Assembly (NCBI RefSeq): GCF_000512915.1
Contig: NZ_CP007034.1
Span: 744,001 to 808,000, forward strand
Reading direction: 5' to 3'
Origin: Barnesiella viscericola DSM 18177
GTDB lineage: Bacteria; Bacteroidota; Bacteroidia; Bacteroidales; Barnesiellaceae
DNA length: 64,000 nt
Notes under the pieces: model-generated
What the model was told of the DNA's origin: nothing
Databases searched by the model: none
The model's input: the letters and a program-made list of their open reading frames with translations, nothing else
Program-made: the position numbers and the translations under genes
In this document: positions 56,871-64,000 of the stretch, piece after piece
Numbering within the stretch: position 1 is the stretch's first letter
How the letters are laid out: each line of letters starts with the position of its first letter

Positions 56871-58079
56871 TCATCGCCCTTCGTTCATGCACCGGGCCAG
56901 CAGGTCGACAATATCGACGGCCACCTCGGTTTTGAGTTTGCAGGGAATCTCGACCGGCTTGCCCTCCCGGCCGATAACGGTCACCTTGTTGGTGTCGCAA
57001 CGGAATCCGGCACCGGCATCGCGCAACGAGTTGAGCACGATAAAGTCGAGGTTTTTCTTCGCCATCTTCGAGCGGGCATTGCTCTCCTCGTCGTTGGTTT
57101 CGAGGGCAAAGCCCACCAAGTATTGCCCGGCACGCTTGCGGTGCCCCAGTTCGGCAGCAATATCGGGGTTGGGTTTGAGGCGCAACACACGCTCCTCGCC
57201 GCTCCGTTTAAGCTTCACGTCACTCACCGTCTCGGGGGCATAGTCGGCCACGGCAGCACACATGATGGCGGCATCGGCATGGTCATAAGCCTCGACGGCT
57301 GCCCGATACATCTCGGCTGCCGACTCGACATCGATGCGGCGAATCGAGGGGTGGCCCGTCTTCAAGGCCACCGGCCCGGCCACCAACACCACCTCGGCAC
57401 CGGCTTCGGCACAAGCCTCGGCCAGCGCAAACCCCATCTTGCCCGACGAGTAGTTACCGATGAATCGCACCGGGTCTATCTTCTCATACGTGGGACCCGC
57501 CGTCACGAGCACCGTTTTCCCGGCCAACGACTGCTTCCGCTCAAAAAATCGGTCGAGCACGGCCACGATATTCTCGGGCTCTTCCATGCGCCCCTTCCCG
57601 GTGAGATGGCTGGCCAGCTCGCCGGTTGCCGGCTCGATAATGTGATTGCCGTAGGAGCGCAACAAATCGAGGTTGTGCCGGGTCGACGGGTGGGCATACA
57701 TGTCGAGGTCCATGGCCGGAGCCACAAAGACCGGCGCCTTGCACGACAGGTAGGTGGTCACGAGCATGTTGTCGGCTATGCCGTGGGCCATCTTGCCGAT
57801 AGTCGAGGCCGTGGCGGGAGCAATAATCATGGCATCGGCCCACAACCCCAGGTCGACGTGGCTGTGCCACTCGCCGGTATTGGCCGTGAAAAACTCGCTC
57901 ACCACGGGCTTCCCGCTCAGCGACGAGAGGGTAACGGGGGTTATGAACTCTTTGCCCGCAGGGGTCATCACCACCTGCACTTCGGCGCCCTGCTTGATGA
58001 GCAACCGCAGCAGATAGGCGGCTTTGTAGGCAGCAATGCTGCCCGTAATACCCAATATGATATGTTTGCCTTTCAACAT
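56871..58079 (-). CDS. coaBC: Bifunctional phosphopantothenoylcysteine decarboxylase / synthetase CoaBC
   Basis: Carries out two steps of coenzyme A synthesis: CTP-dependent joining of cysteine to phosphopantothenate, then decarboxylation. The start at 58079 gives MLKGKHIILGITGSIAAYKA, the flavodoxin-like CoaC start; a longer frame from 58103 adds eight residues without family match. The active-site region SHVDLGLWADAMIIAPAT and the substrate motif APAMDLDMY are present. The CoaB half (from about 185) shows VLVTAGPTYEKIDPVRFIGNYSSGKMG. The 402-residue length is normal. Confidence 0.96.
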   Translation of the reverse strand: MLKGKHIILGITGSIAAYKAAYLLRLLIKQGAEVQVVMTPAGKEFITPVTLSSLSGKPVVSEFFTANTGEWHSHVDLGLWADAMIIAPATASTIGKMAHGIADNMLVTTYLSCKAPVFVAPAMDLDMYAHPSTRHNLDLLRSYGNHIIEPATGELASHLTGKGRMEEPENIVAVLDRFFERKQSLAGKTVLVTAGPTYEKIDPVRFIGNYSSGKMGFALAEACAEAGAEVVLVAGPVALKTGHPSIRRIDVESAAEMYRAAVEAYDHADAAIMCAAVADYAPETVSDVKLKRSGEERVLRLKPNPDIAAELGHRKRAGQYLVGFALETNDEESNARSKMAKKNLDFIVLNSLRDAGAGFRCDTNKVTVIGREGKPVEIPCKLKTEVAVDIVDLLARCMNEGR

Positions 58080-58112
58080 GTGCTTGAACCTTTCTTGTCG
58101 CACGGCCTCCCG

Positions 58113-58913
58113 TCAGAAGCGGCGGCGTGCGCGGGTGTATATCTCGGTTATGACATTCTTGGTATTCAGCGGGAAGTCGCCCTGCATCATCCAGCTGTAA
58201 TAGCTGGGTTCGAGCTGGAATATCTCCTCGACCGAACGCCCCTTGTATTTGCCGAAGTTGAACACCGGCACATCGTGTTCGTTGAGAATGATGCGCCCGG
58301 CAAAATCGACGTTGCGGTTCTGGGTCGAGAACGACACCCACGAGTCGATGTCGTTGGTGAGGTATTTCCCTTCATACTCATCTTTGGCAGCCTCGGTATA
58401 GCGGTCGAGTTGGGCCTTGAATACCTCGTAGGTAGCCCGGGTATCGGCCAGAGCCGAGTGGGCATCGACCAGCGGCGCGCCGCAATAGAACTTGTAGGCG
58501 GCTTTGAGGGTACGGGGCTCCATGATGTGGTAGATGGTCTGCACGTCGACAAACTTGCGCTTCGAGATGTCGAGATTGACCCCGGCGCGCAACAACTCCT
58601 CGATGAGGAACGGCACATCGAAACGGTTGGAATTGAATCCGGCAATATCGCACCCCTCGAACACCTTGGCGATGTTGCGGGCCACGTCCTTGAAGAGGGG
58701 CTTGTCGGCCACCATCTCGTCGGTAATGTGGTGCACGGCCGTCGATGCGGGGGGTATGGGCATACCGGGATTGACAAAGATATCTTTCTCCTCCACCTCG
58801 CCGTTGGGGAAGACCTTGACATAGGCCAGTTCGATAATCCGGTCGGTGGTGATATTGGTACCCGTCGTCTCCAAATCGAAGAAAACGAGTGGGTTCTTCA
58901 AATTCAGCTGCAT
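58113..58913 (-). CDS. DnaQ-like 3'-5' exonuclease
   Basis: DEDDh-type exonuclease of 266 residues. Exo I is FFDLETTG (D13, E15), exo II lies around GFNSNRFDVPFL, exo III is DAHSALADTRAT with the catalytic histidine and aspartate. A C-terminal segment (about 200-266, VFNFGKYKGRSVEEIF and YYSWMMQGDFP) is the small extension common in the Bacteroidetes family. It lies just after dnaN, which suggests a role in replication or repair as a proofreading-type nuclease. Confidence 0.9.
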   Translation of the reverse strand: MQLNLKNPLVFFDLETTGTNITTDRIIELAYVKVFPNGEVEEKDIFVNPGMPIPPASTAVHHITDEMVADKPLFKDVARNIAKVFEGCDIAGFNSNRFDVPFLIEELLRAGVNLDISKRKFVDVQTIYHIMEPRTLKAAYKFYCGAPLVDAHSALADTRATYEVFKAQLDRYTEAAKDEYEGKYLTNDIDSWVSFSTQNRNVDFAGRIILNEHDVPVFNFGKYKGRSVEEIFQLEPSYYSWMMQGDFPLNTKNVITEIYTRARRRF

Positions 58914-58939
58914 GATTGGTTATTCAATGGATTGAATGA

Positions 58940-60067
58940 TTAAAAATCGCTGAGCATCATAGGCATCAACAGCATGAGCAGGTCTTCATTCTCCTTGTTT
59001 TCCAACGGCACGATGATACCGGCACGCGTGGGATCGGAGAGCTCGACAACCACCTCGGTAGAGGGTATGTTGTTAAGTATCTCAATGAGGAACGAAGCCT
59101 TGAAACCTATCGTGAGGTCGTCGCCCGTGTAGTTGCAAACCACCTTCTCCTCGGCCGAGATGGAGTAGTCCTTGTTTTCGGTCGAGACGAGCAGCTCTCC
59201 GTTTTTCAGTTGCAGCTTGGCCAACCCCAGGGCAGCATCGGCAAAGACCGATACCCGACGCAGCACGTTCACAAACAACGCGCGGTCGATAATCAGGCGA
59301 TTGGTATTGTTGGTGGGGATTACCGAATTGTAGTTGGGATAGTGCCCCTCGATGAGTCGGCAGTTGAGCACGAAGTCGGAGAGCTTGAAGCAGGCGTTCT
59401 TCGAGTCGAACGAGAGCTCTACGTTGCCATTCTCCTTGGGAAGAATCGACTTCAACAGATTGGCCGGCTTCTTGGGCAAGATGAACGAGGCACGCACCCC
59501 GGGAGCCACCGCCTGGTTCTTGAAGCGTACCAGCTTATGCGTATCGGAAGCCACAAACGAGATGCTATCCTCGAAAATGTCGAGATAGATACCGTTCATG
59601 ACGGGACGCAACTCGTCTTCGGCCGTAGCAAACAGCGTGCAGCCGATGCCGTTGAGCAGCTGCTGGGCATCGAGCGAAAGGTTGACAGCCGAGGGATCCA
59701 TAGGCATCTTGGTGGGATACTCGTCGCCATTCACCCCGATGAAGTTGTAACGTCCGTTCTGGAAATGAAGGAAGATTTCGAGATTGTTGTCATCGATTTC
59801 GAAAGTCAACGGTTGGTCGGGCAACTCTTTGAGCGGTTCGAGCAATATTTTGGCATTCACGGCAAAAACCCCTTCGCCATGCGCTTCCATCACGTCGATG
59901 GCCGTAGTCATGGTGGTCTCCTGGTCCGATGCTGTCATCGAGAGGCGCGTACCTTCGAGGCGGAACAGGAAATTGTCGAGAATAGCCATTGAGTTTTTCG
60001 AGTTGATAACCCGGCTGATAGTCTGCAAATGGGATAGCAACAAAGTGCTGGATACAATAAATTTCAT
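58940..60067 (-). CDS. dnaN: DNA polymerase III beta subunit (sliding clamp)
   Basis: Ring-shaped processivity clamp, 375 residues in three repeated domains. Family landmarks are FLFRLEGTRLSMTASDQETTM, PVMNGIYLDI, the third-domain LIEGHYPNYNSVIP and the C-terminal LLMPMMLSDF. First gene of an apparent six-gene operon (exonuclease, coaBC, porD, recN, rlmB) with spacings of 15-54 bases or overlap. No dnaA is near, so this is not the classical dnaA-dnaN origin arrangement. Confidence 0.96.
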   Translation of the reverse strand: MKFIVSSTLLLSHLQTISRVINSKNSMAILDNFLFRLEGTRLSMTASDQETTMTTAIDVMEAHGEGVFAVNAKILLEPLKELPDQPLTFEIDDNNLEIFLHFQNGRYNFIGVNGDEYPTKMPMDPSAVNLSLDAQQLLNGIGCTLFATAEDELRPVMNGIYLDIFEDSISFVASDTHKLVRFKNQAVAPGVRASFILPKKPANLLKSILPKENGNVELSFDSKNACFKLSDFVLNCRLIEGHYPNYNSVIPTNNTNRLIIDRALFVNVLRRVSVFADAALGLAKLQLKNGELLVSTENKDYSISAEEKVVCNYTGDDLTIGFKASFLIEILNNIPSTEVVVELSDPTRAGIIVPLENKENEDLLMLLMPMMLSDF

Positions 60068-60187
60068 AGATATGTCTTTTTGTTTATTTTGTTTCTTAAC
60101 TCATCTCTTTCCACAGGCGGGGAACGCCCGCAGGGCCGAGATTCCGGGCAATCGCCACCACGGCCTGCCCCCTATCTCTTTAACGAA

Positions 60188-60195
60188 CAAATGTA
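60188..60195 (-). promoter_or_regulatory. Promoter box of the dnaN operon (TACATTTG)
   Basis: Exact TAnnTTTG on the minus strand, about 120 bases before dnaN; the leader between is GC-rich and could fold. Confidence 0.6.
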
Positions 60196-60315
60196 GTGAA
60201 AATTTTTGGCCCGACCGCCTAATTCGCAAGAATATATGAATAAGTTATCAACATCGTCCGACAAACGCAACTCATTTAAATGCCATCGCCTCTTGTATTT
60301 ACGTTCTTCTTTTGC

Positions 60316-60323
60316 TACATTTG
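60316..60323 (+). promoter_or_regulatory. Promoter box (TACATTTG) abutting the next gene start
   Basis: Exact TAnnTTTG with six bases before the ATG at 60330, implying a leaderless message. Confidence 0.6.
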
Positions 60324-60329
60324 TAAAAC

Positions 60330-61061
60330 ATGGAGGCCAAAAGGGTGAATCCCAGACATATCAGCTACCTTTGTATTGCCTTGTGCATCATCTTCGCAGG
60401 GGGCTATATCCTGCGACAAAACTACCTGCTCAACCAGGCTTATCAAAATGCGGCTCCCTACGACTATATCCCGGCGGGCGAAATACACACGATTCTCGTG
60501 ACTACCCCAACATTCCCCTACGACTCGACAGTCGGCCTACCCTACGGGCAGCAAGCCCGCATGCTGGCAGGTCTTTGGGAGGAGGTCCGTTCGGCCGCCG
60601 GGCTGACTCGTGTCGACACCCTTGTCTTCTCATTCACTACAACCGGTGAACCAGCCCTGTGGTACCGCACTTCGAAAGCAGAACAAAAACAGCTGGTCCG
60701 ACAACTGCCCCACCTGCTCTCCAACAACTACCGCCCGGTAAGCGAACGCGTCGGCCGCATGACCGTGCGACACTACGCCCTGCACAACGGGAATTTCCTG
60801 CACACTTTCATGGCTCCGGGCGTGATAGCCTTCTCGTTCGAGTCGGCCCTGTTCCGCGAAGCCCTGCAAACGGTCGACGTACTTAGCCGGCGGGAACAGT
60901 TTACCAAAACCCTCCACTCGCTCGACTCCCAAGCTCCCGCCCGACTGTTGCAACAAGTCAACGACCTGGGCTACCGCAGCTCGGGCCGCTGGCAGGGCAT
61001 GAGTCTCAGAGCAGTTTCTACACAGGCCGCCCCCGCCGATTCGGCTACCCTTCGGCCGTAA
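60330..61061 (+). CDS. Unknown protein with one N-terminal membrane anchor
   Basis: I do not recognise this 243-residue protein. One hydrophobic helix (about residues 11-28, ISYLCIALCIIFAGGYIL) suggests a signal anchor with the rest outside the inner membrane. The body has a mixed alpha/beta look with short motifs VDTLVFSFTTTGEPALWY and TFMAPGVIAFSFESALF; there are no cysteines beyond the anchor. The C-terminus is low-complexity (A, P, S, T). It may be truncated relative to longer Bacteroidetes DUF3352-like surface proteins, but this is a guess. Own promoter and terminator, monocistronic. Confidence 0.7.
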   Translation: MEAKRVNPRHISYLCIALCIIFAGGYILRQNYLLNQAYQNAAPYDYIPAGEIHTILVTTPTFPYDSTVGLPYGQQARMLAGLWEEVRSAAGLTRVDTLVFSFTTTGEPALWYRTSKAEQKQLVRQLPHLLSNNYRPVSERVGRMTVRHYALHNGNFLHTFMAPGVIAFSFESALFREALQTVDVLSRREQFTKTLHSLDSQAPARLLQQVNDLGYRSSGRWQGMSLRAVSTQAAPADSATLRP

Positions 61062-61119
61062 GGATTCACCAGCTCCACAGGTTTCAAAAGCAGCCAAGCA
61101 TCGGGGGTAAAAAACAAAA

Positions 61120-61155
61120 GGGTCGGCAACCTTGACGGCTACCGACCCCTTTTTT
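61120..61155. terminator. Terminator shared by the unknown gene and the tRNA cluster
   Basis: Arms GGGTCGG (61120-61126) and CCGACCC (61142-61148) with T-run on the plus side and a complementary A-rich flank on the other side. Confidence 0.75.
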
Positions 61156-61157
61156 CG

Positions 61158-61241
61158 TGTCCGAGATGAGATTCGAACTCACACGAGCCAACGCCCACTA
61201 CCCCCTCAAAGTAGCGTGTCTACCAATTCCACCACCCGGAC
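61158..61241 (-). tRNA. tRNA-Leu (GAG)
   Basis: Acceptor arms GTCCGGG and CTCGGAC pair (one G-T), the T-loop region reads GAGTTCGAATCTC, and a long variable arm marks a class II tRNA. Anticodon loop TTGAGGG gives GAG. No CCA is encoded. Confidence 0.93.
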
Positions 61242-61266
61242 ATACGGCATCTCTTCGTTTTTCTCT

Positions 61267-61351
61267 TGGTGCCCAGAACAGGACTCGAACCTGCATGCCT
61301 CTCGACACACGCACCTGAAACGTGCGCGTCTACCAATTCCGCCACCTGGGC
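61267..61351 (-). tRNA. tRNA-Leu (CAG), CCA encoded
   Basis: Acceptor arms GCCCAGG and TCTGGGC; T-arm GGTTCGAGTCC; long variable arm. Anticodon loop TTCAGGT gives CAG. The 3' ACCA is in the DNA. Confidence 0.94.
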
Positions 61352-61377
61352 ATAATTGTCATCGATAGAGATACCGA

Positions 61378-61453
61378 TGGAGCGAAAAACGGGACTCGAA
61401 CCCGCGACCCCAACCTTGGCAAGGTTGTGCTCTACCAACTGAGCTATTTTCGC
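61378..61453 (-). tRNA. tRNA-Gly (GCC), CCA encoded
   Basis: Acceptor arms GCGAAAA / TTTTCGC with U73; anticodon stem CAACC/GGTTG around TTGCCAA gives GCC. The body is identical to the copy at 61501, but here CCA follows in the DNA. Confidence 0.95.
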
Positions 61454-61500
61454 ATTTCAAGATTTCAACCTTTTCTTATCGGAACACTTTCCGATGTCTG

Positions 61501-61573
61501 AGCGAAAAACGGGACTCGAACCCGCGACCCCAACCTTGGCAAGGTTGTGCTCTACCAACTGAGCTATTTTCGC
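61501..61573 (-). tRNA. tRNA-Gly (GCC), no encoded CCA
   Basis: Exact copy of the 73-base tRNA body at 61381-61453, anticodon GCC. The bases after position 73 are not CCA. First tRNA of the cluster, with the promoter box at 61585-61592 just upstream. Confidence 0.95.
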
Positions 61574-61584
61574 AATTGCGAGTG

Positions 61585-61592
61585 CAAAGATA
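61585..61592 (-). promoter_or_regulatory. Promoter box of the tRNA cluster (TATCTTTG)
   Basis: Exact TAnnTTTG, 11 bases before the first tRNA-Gly, oriented to transcribe Gly-Gly-Leu-Leu. Confidence 0.7.
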
Positions 61593-61683
61593 AACGGACT
61601 TTTCGGTTTATGCAAGCGCTTCGCCGTTTTTTTCACCAAACATTTTTCAAAAAATTGATTATCGTTTGATAAATAGCACATTA

Positions 61684-62289
61684 TTATTCGCAAGAATTTT
61701 TGCCGATGAGCGAATAAAATTCACGGCGCCACTCTTCCTGCTCAAATTTACCGGTACAATCATAGGTCACGGTAACGGCTCCCTGCTTTTCGACCCCCCG
61801 CATCTGCATGCACAGGTGACGGGCCTCGACCATGACAATGACCCCCTCGGTCGACAGAGCCTCGGCCAGACTGTGACATATCTGCGCCGTGAGACGTTCC
61901 TGCACCTGAAACCGACGGGCAAAGACGTCGACCACACGGGCTACCTTGCTGAGCCCGACAATGCCTTTGGAGGGGATATACCCCACATGCACCTTCCCGA
62001 AGAAAGGCAACAGATGGTGCTCGCAAAACGAATAGAATTCAATATCGCGCACGATGACGATGCGCGAACCGGTGTGCTCGAATATCGCCGACGAAATGAC
62101 ATCGCTTGCCGACTGCCGATAGCCCTTGGTGAGTTTCATCATCGCCTTGGCCGCCCGCTCGGGAGTTTTAAGTAGACCCTCACGATTGGGGTCGTCGCCC
62201 AATAAAGAGATAATGGCCCGATAGTGTTCGGCCAGCTCCTTGCAAACCCGTTGTTGTTCTTCCGGGCTCATGACAACCTGTTCCTCCAT
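61684..62289 (-). CDS. folE: GTP cyclohydrolase I
   Basis: Converts GTP to dihydroneopterin triphosphate, the first step of folate synthesis. The 201-residue protein has the zinc and catalytic residues C89, H91 and H92 in SFCEHHLLPF and C160 in ARHLCMQMRG. GLSKVARVVDVFARR and QERLTAQI are typical. A start six codons later (MSPEEQQ) is possible. It follows the SPOR gene after nine bases, so the two are co-transcribed. Confidence 0.96.
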   Translation of the reverse strand: MEEQVVMSPEEQQRVCKELAEHYRAIISLLGDDPNREGLLKTPERAAKAMMKLTKGYRQSASDVISSAIFEHTGSRIVIVRDIEFYSFCEHHLLPFFGKVHVGYIPSKGIVGLSKVARVVDVFARRFQVQERLTAQICHSLAEALSTEGVIVMVEARHLCMQMRGVEKQGAVTVTYDCTGKFEQEEWRREFYSLIGKNSCE

Positions 62290-62298
62290 GCGTTCAAA

Positions 62299-62808
62299 TT
62301 ATTCGGTAAATCCCTGATGTATCTGTATGTGTATCTTGTCACGCACGACGCGCATCTCCCGGGCCATCTGGGGGAACTCTCTTTTCAGTTCCCGCAAGGC
62401 ATTGCCGGCCTCTTCGTAGGAGCGGAAATCGCCTACCCTCAGGCGCCAGAACGGCGAGGTGAAGGTGACATAGGTCTCCATCTCGGGGAAAGCCTGCTTG
62501 ATAAGCCCCTCTTTATAGAGGGCGTTGTTCTTGGCCGTGCGATAGTTGTTGTCGGAGAATACCTGTATGCGGAATCCCGACGACTGGGCATAGCCTTTGT
62601 TGCCGTCGTACTTGATTACGCCTTCGGCCCGACTGACCCGCTTGGCCAGCTCGGCAGGCTGCACCACTTTCACTTTGCCGCCCGTCTCGGGCCGTTCGAG
62701 ATACTGGACAATCGACGTATCGGAAACGGCAACCTGCGCCTGTACCCGACCGACTGTCGTCCCTGCCCAAACCAGGGCTACGATAAAAAGAAGAGAATTG
62801 CGCGTCAT
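62299..62808 (-). CDS. SPOR-domain exported protein
   Basis: Protein of 169 residues with a signal peptide ending near VQA-Q and a C-terminal SPOR domain (about 78-160: GFRIQVFSDNNYRTAKNNA, PFWRLRVGDFRSYEEAGNALREL), a fold that binds denuded peptidoglycan glycan strands. It may help in cell-wall remodelling or division. The order tpiA - SPOR - folE is conserved in Bacteroidales. Confidence 0.9.
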   Translation of the reverse strand: MTRNSLLFIVALVWAGTTVGRVQAQVAVSDTSIVQYLERPETGGKVKVVQPAELAKRVSRAEGVIKYDGNKGYAQSSGFRIQVFSDNNYRTAKNNALYKEGLIKQAFPEMETYVTFTSPFWRLRVGDFRSYEEAGNALRELKREFPQMAREMRVVRDKIHIQIHQGFTE

Positions 62809-62832
62809 AATCTACATCTTTTCAAAAACAAT

Positions 62833-62874
62833 GAGGCTGCAAAAATAAGAATTTATTCCCACTTTTGCAGCCTC
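62833..62874 (-). terminator. Inverted repeat: tpiA terminator overlapping the SPOR promoter box
   Basis: Arms GAGGCTGCAAAA (62833-62844) and TTTTGCAGCCTC (62863-62874); on the minus strand a T-run follows. The box TATTTTTG for the SPOR-folE pair (62840-62847, minus) lies within the left arm, so terminator and promoter share bases. Confidence 0.6.
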
Positions 62875-62891
62875 TGTGAAAATCTATTTTA

Positions 62892-63647
62892 TCAGAATGC
62901 GGTAATAATGCCCATGAACGAGTCGGCTTTCAGGGCAGCACCACCGATAAGACCACCGTCTACATCGGGTTTGGCGAAGAGCTCGGGAGCGTTGCTGGGT
63001 TTGCAGCTACCGCCGTAGAGAATCGAGGTGTTCTCGGCAACTTCCTTGCCATACTTGTCGGCAATGGTTTTGCGGATAAAGGCGTGAATCTCTTCGGCTT
63101 GGTCGGCCGTAGCGGTTTTTCCGGTACCGATAGCCCAAACGGGTTCGTAGGCCAGAATGATTTTACCGAAATCTTCGGCCGAGAGGTTGAACAGCGACTC
63201 TTCTACCTGAGCCTTTACCACCTCGAAGTGTTTGCCGGCTTCGCGCTCTTCGAGAACCTCGCCGATGCAGAAGATAGGAGTCAGACCGTTGGCAAGAGCC
63301 AGGAGGACTTTCTCTTTCAAGATTTCGGGAGTCTCGTGATAGTAGGCACGACGCTCCGAGTGACCCAGGATTACATATTGAGCACCTGTCGAAGCGACCA
63401 TCTTGGCCGAAACTTCACCCGTGAAGGCACCTTCGGTCTTGTCGGCGCAGTTCTCGGCACCTACCCCGATGCGTTTGGTATCGATGGCGTTTACAACCGA
63501 TACCAGGTGAGTAAACGGAGTGGCGATGATGACATCGCATTTGGTAGTTACACCAGCCAAAGCAGCATCAATTTCTTTGGCCAAAGCTACGCCCTCTTGG
63601 ACGGTAGTGTTCATTTTCCAGTTTCCTGCAACAATGTTTTTTCTCAT
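62892..63647 (-). CDS. tpiA: Triosephosphate isomerase
   Basis: Glycolytic TIM-barrel enzyme, 251 residues. Catalytic residues: K11 in GNWKMN, H96 in ILGHSERR and E168 in [11 protein letters not shown]; the phosphate loop GGSCKP and GLIGGAALK are present. It starts 27 bases after the end of a membrane-protein gene and probably shares its transcript. The hairpin after the stop marks the operon end. Confidence 0.97.
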   Translation of the reverse strand: MRKNIVAGNWKMNTTVQEGVALAKEIDAALAGVTTKCDVIIATPFTHLVSVVNAIDTKRIGVGAENCADKTEGAFTGEVSAKMVASTGAQYVILGHSERRAYYHETPEILKEKVLLALANGLTPIFCIGEVLEEREAGKHFEVVKAQVEESLFNLSAEDFGKIILAYEPVWAIGTGKTATADQAEEIHAFIRKTIADKYGKEVAENTSILYGGSCKPSNAPELFAKPDVDGGLIGGAALKADSFMGIITAF

Positions 63648-63674
63648 AACAAATCTTTTTTATGGGTTAAAAAA

Positions 63675-64000
63675 TTATTTGATTATTTCTCTTTCTTCTG
63701 GTTTCTCTTGGGACTCGGCACGGTCGTCGGCAGGAGGCTCCGGCGCCTCGGGTTCCGGCTCCAATGCGGCACCCGGCTGCGCCTCTTCCGGACGGGAATC
63801 CCCGGCCTCTCCGGTCGATTCGGGGTCCTGAGAGGCATCGTCACCCCCGCTCTCCCCGACCGCCGCAAGCGCATCGCGCTCGGCCCGGCGACGACGGATA
63901 CGGTTGAGCCGCCACAATTTGATACGCCCGATAATCATCGCTACCATCTTCTCGGTCAACAGCAGCACAAGCATGGGAAAGAGATAGGCCACGAAGATAA
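63675..64000 (-). CDS. C-terminal part of a membrane protein (BT_3928/DoxX-like), cut by window edge
   Basis: Only the last 108 codons are present. They start within a hydrophobic helix (FVAYLFPMLVLLLTEKMVAMIIG), then a basic patch (RIRRRRAER), then a long acidic, proline-rich tail of about 65 residues (E, P, D, A). A DoxX-like membrane protein lies before tpiA in Bacteroides genomes, so this is the likely identity, from context. The tail is low-complexity and probably unstructured in the cytoplasm. Confidence 0.65.
   Translation of the reverse strand, partial: IFVAYLFPMLVLLLTEKMVAMIIGRIKLWRLNRIRRRRAERDALAAVGESGGDDASQDPESTGEAGDSRPEEAQPGAALEPEPEAPEPPADDRAESQEKPEEREIIK

Noticed and set aside
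56103-58943. 946-residue plus-strand frame over porD, coaBC and the exonuclease
   Set aside because: It crosses three well-supported minus-strand genes and lacks recognisable domains.
58940-60195. Replication origin at dnaN
   Set aside because: No dnaA gene and no cluster of DnaA boxes seen near it.

Overview
The window looks like a chromosome segment from a member of the order Bacteroidales. The evidence is the repeated Bacteroidetes promoter box TAnnTTTG upstream of many genes, the lack of obvious Shine-Dalgarno sites, two hybrid two-component systems (HTCS), type IX secretion (T9SS) C-terminal sorting domains, a PorD/DUF4835 gene, and the triosephosphate isomerase / SPOR protein / folE gene order. 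GC-rich codon use and the gene mix would fit a Barnesiella- or Coprobacter-like gut organism. That placement is inference only; no database search was possible.

Layout. 1-3638: most of an HTCS sensor/regulator whose C-terminus lies beyond the left edge. 4033-10728: a DUF4286 gene, ruvC, metH (B12-dependent methionine synthase), a thioredoxin-fold secreted protein with a single active-site cysteine, and tpx. 11044-22848: an island of secreted proteins holding a decayed T9SS-type sulfatase, two GEVED-domain proteins with mirrored domain order and an intact serine-type sulfatase. It is interrupted on the minus strand by a dTDP-amino-sugar operon (rmlB, rmlA, two cupin ketoisomerases, an aminotransferase). 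22943-25464: mdh, a CDP-alcohol phosphatidyltransferase and a GtrA-type membrane protein, followed by a pentanucleotide tandem repeat.

25826-33447: a complete RND tripartite efflux system on the minus strand, divergent from a LytS-type kinase / LytTR regulator pair. 33597-47643: a carbohydrate-use region on the plus strand. It has a GH29 fucosidase, then an apparent fructan / sucrose / raffinose-type locus: outer-membrane receptor, GH32, GH36 alpha-galactosidase, MFS sugar transporter, fructokinase, and an HTCS whose periplasmic domain is a sugar-binding-protein fold like the known fructose sensor BT1754. The logic is outer-membrane uptake, cleavage of beta-fructosyl and alpha-galactosyl bonds, import of fructose, phosphorylation, and sensing of free fructose. 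No SusD-like gene is visible.

47738-53379: a HAD phosphatase, a hemerythrin-domain protein overlapping a LuxR regulator that lacks the phospho-acceptor Asp, an NlpE-like lipoprotein, a frameshifted T9SS-type secreted protein, and a Crp/Fnr regulator. 53489-60067: a probable housekeeping operon dnaN - exonuclease - coaBC - porD - recN - rlmB. 60330-64000: an unknown membrane-anchored protein, four tRNAs (Gly-GCC twice, Leu-CAG, Leu-GAG), folE, a SPOR-domain protein, tpiA and the end of a membrane-protein gene cut by the right edge.

The points most worth following are the permuted modular secreted proteins next to a wrecked paralogous sulfatase, the pair of ketoisomerases with complementary motif losses, the hemerythrin / pseudo-receiver pair, several promoter boxes that abut start codons, and two long perfect palindromes, one with no T-run.
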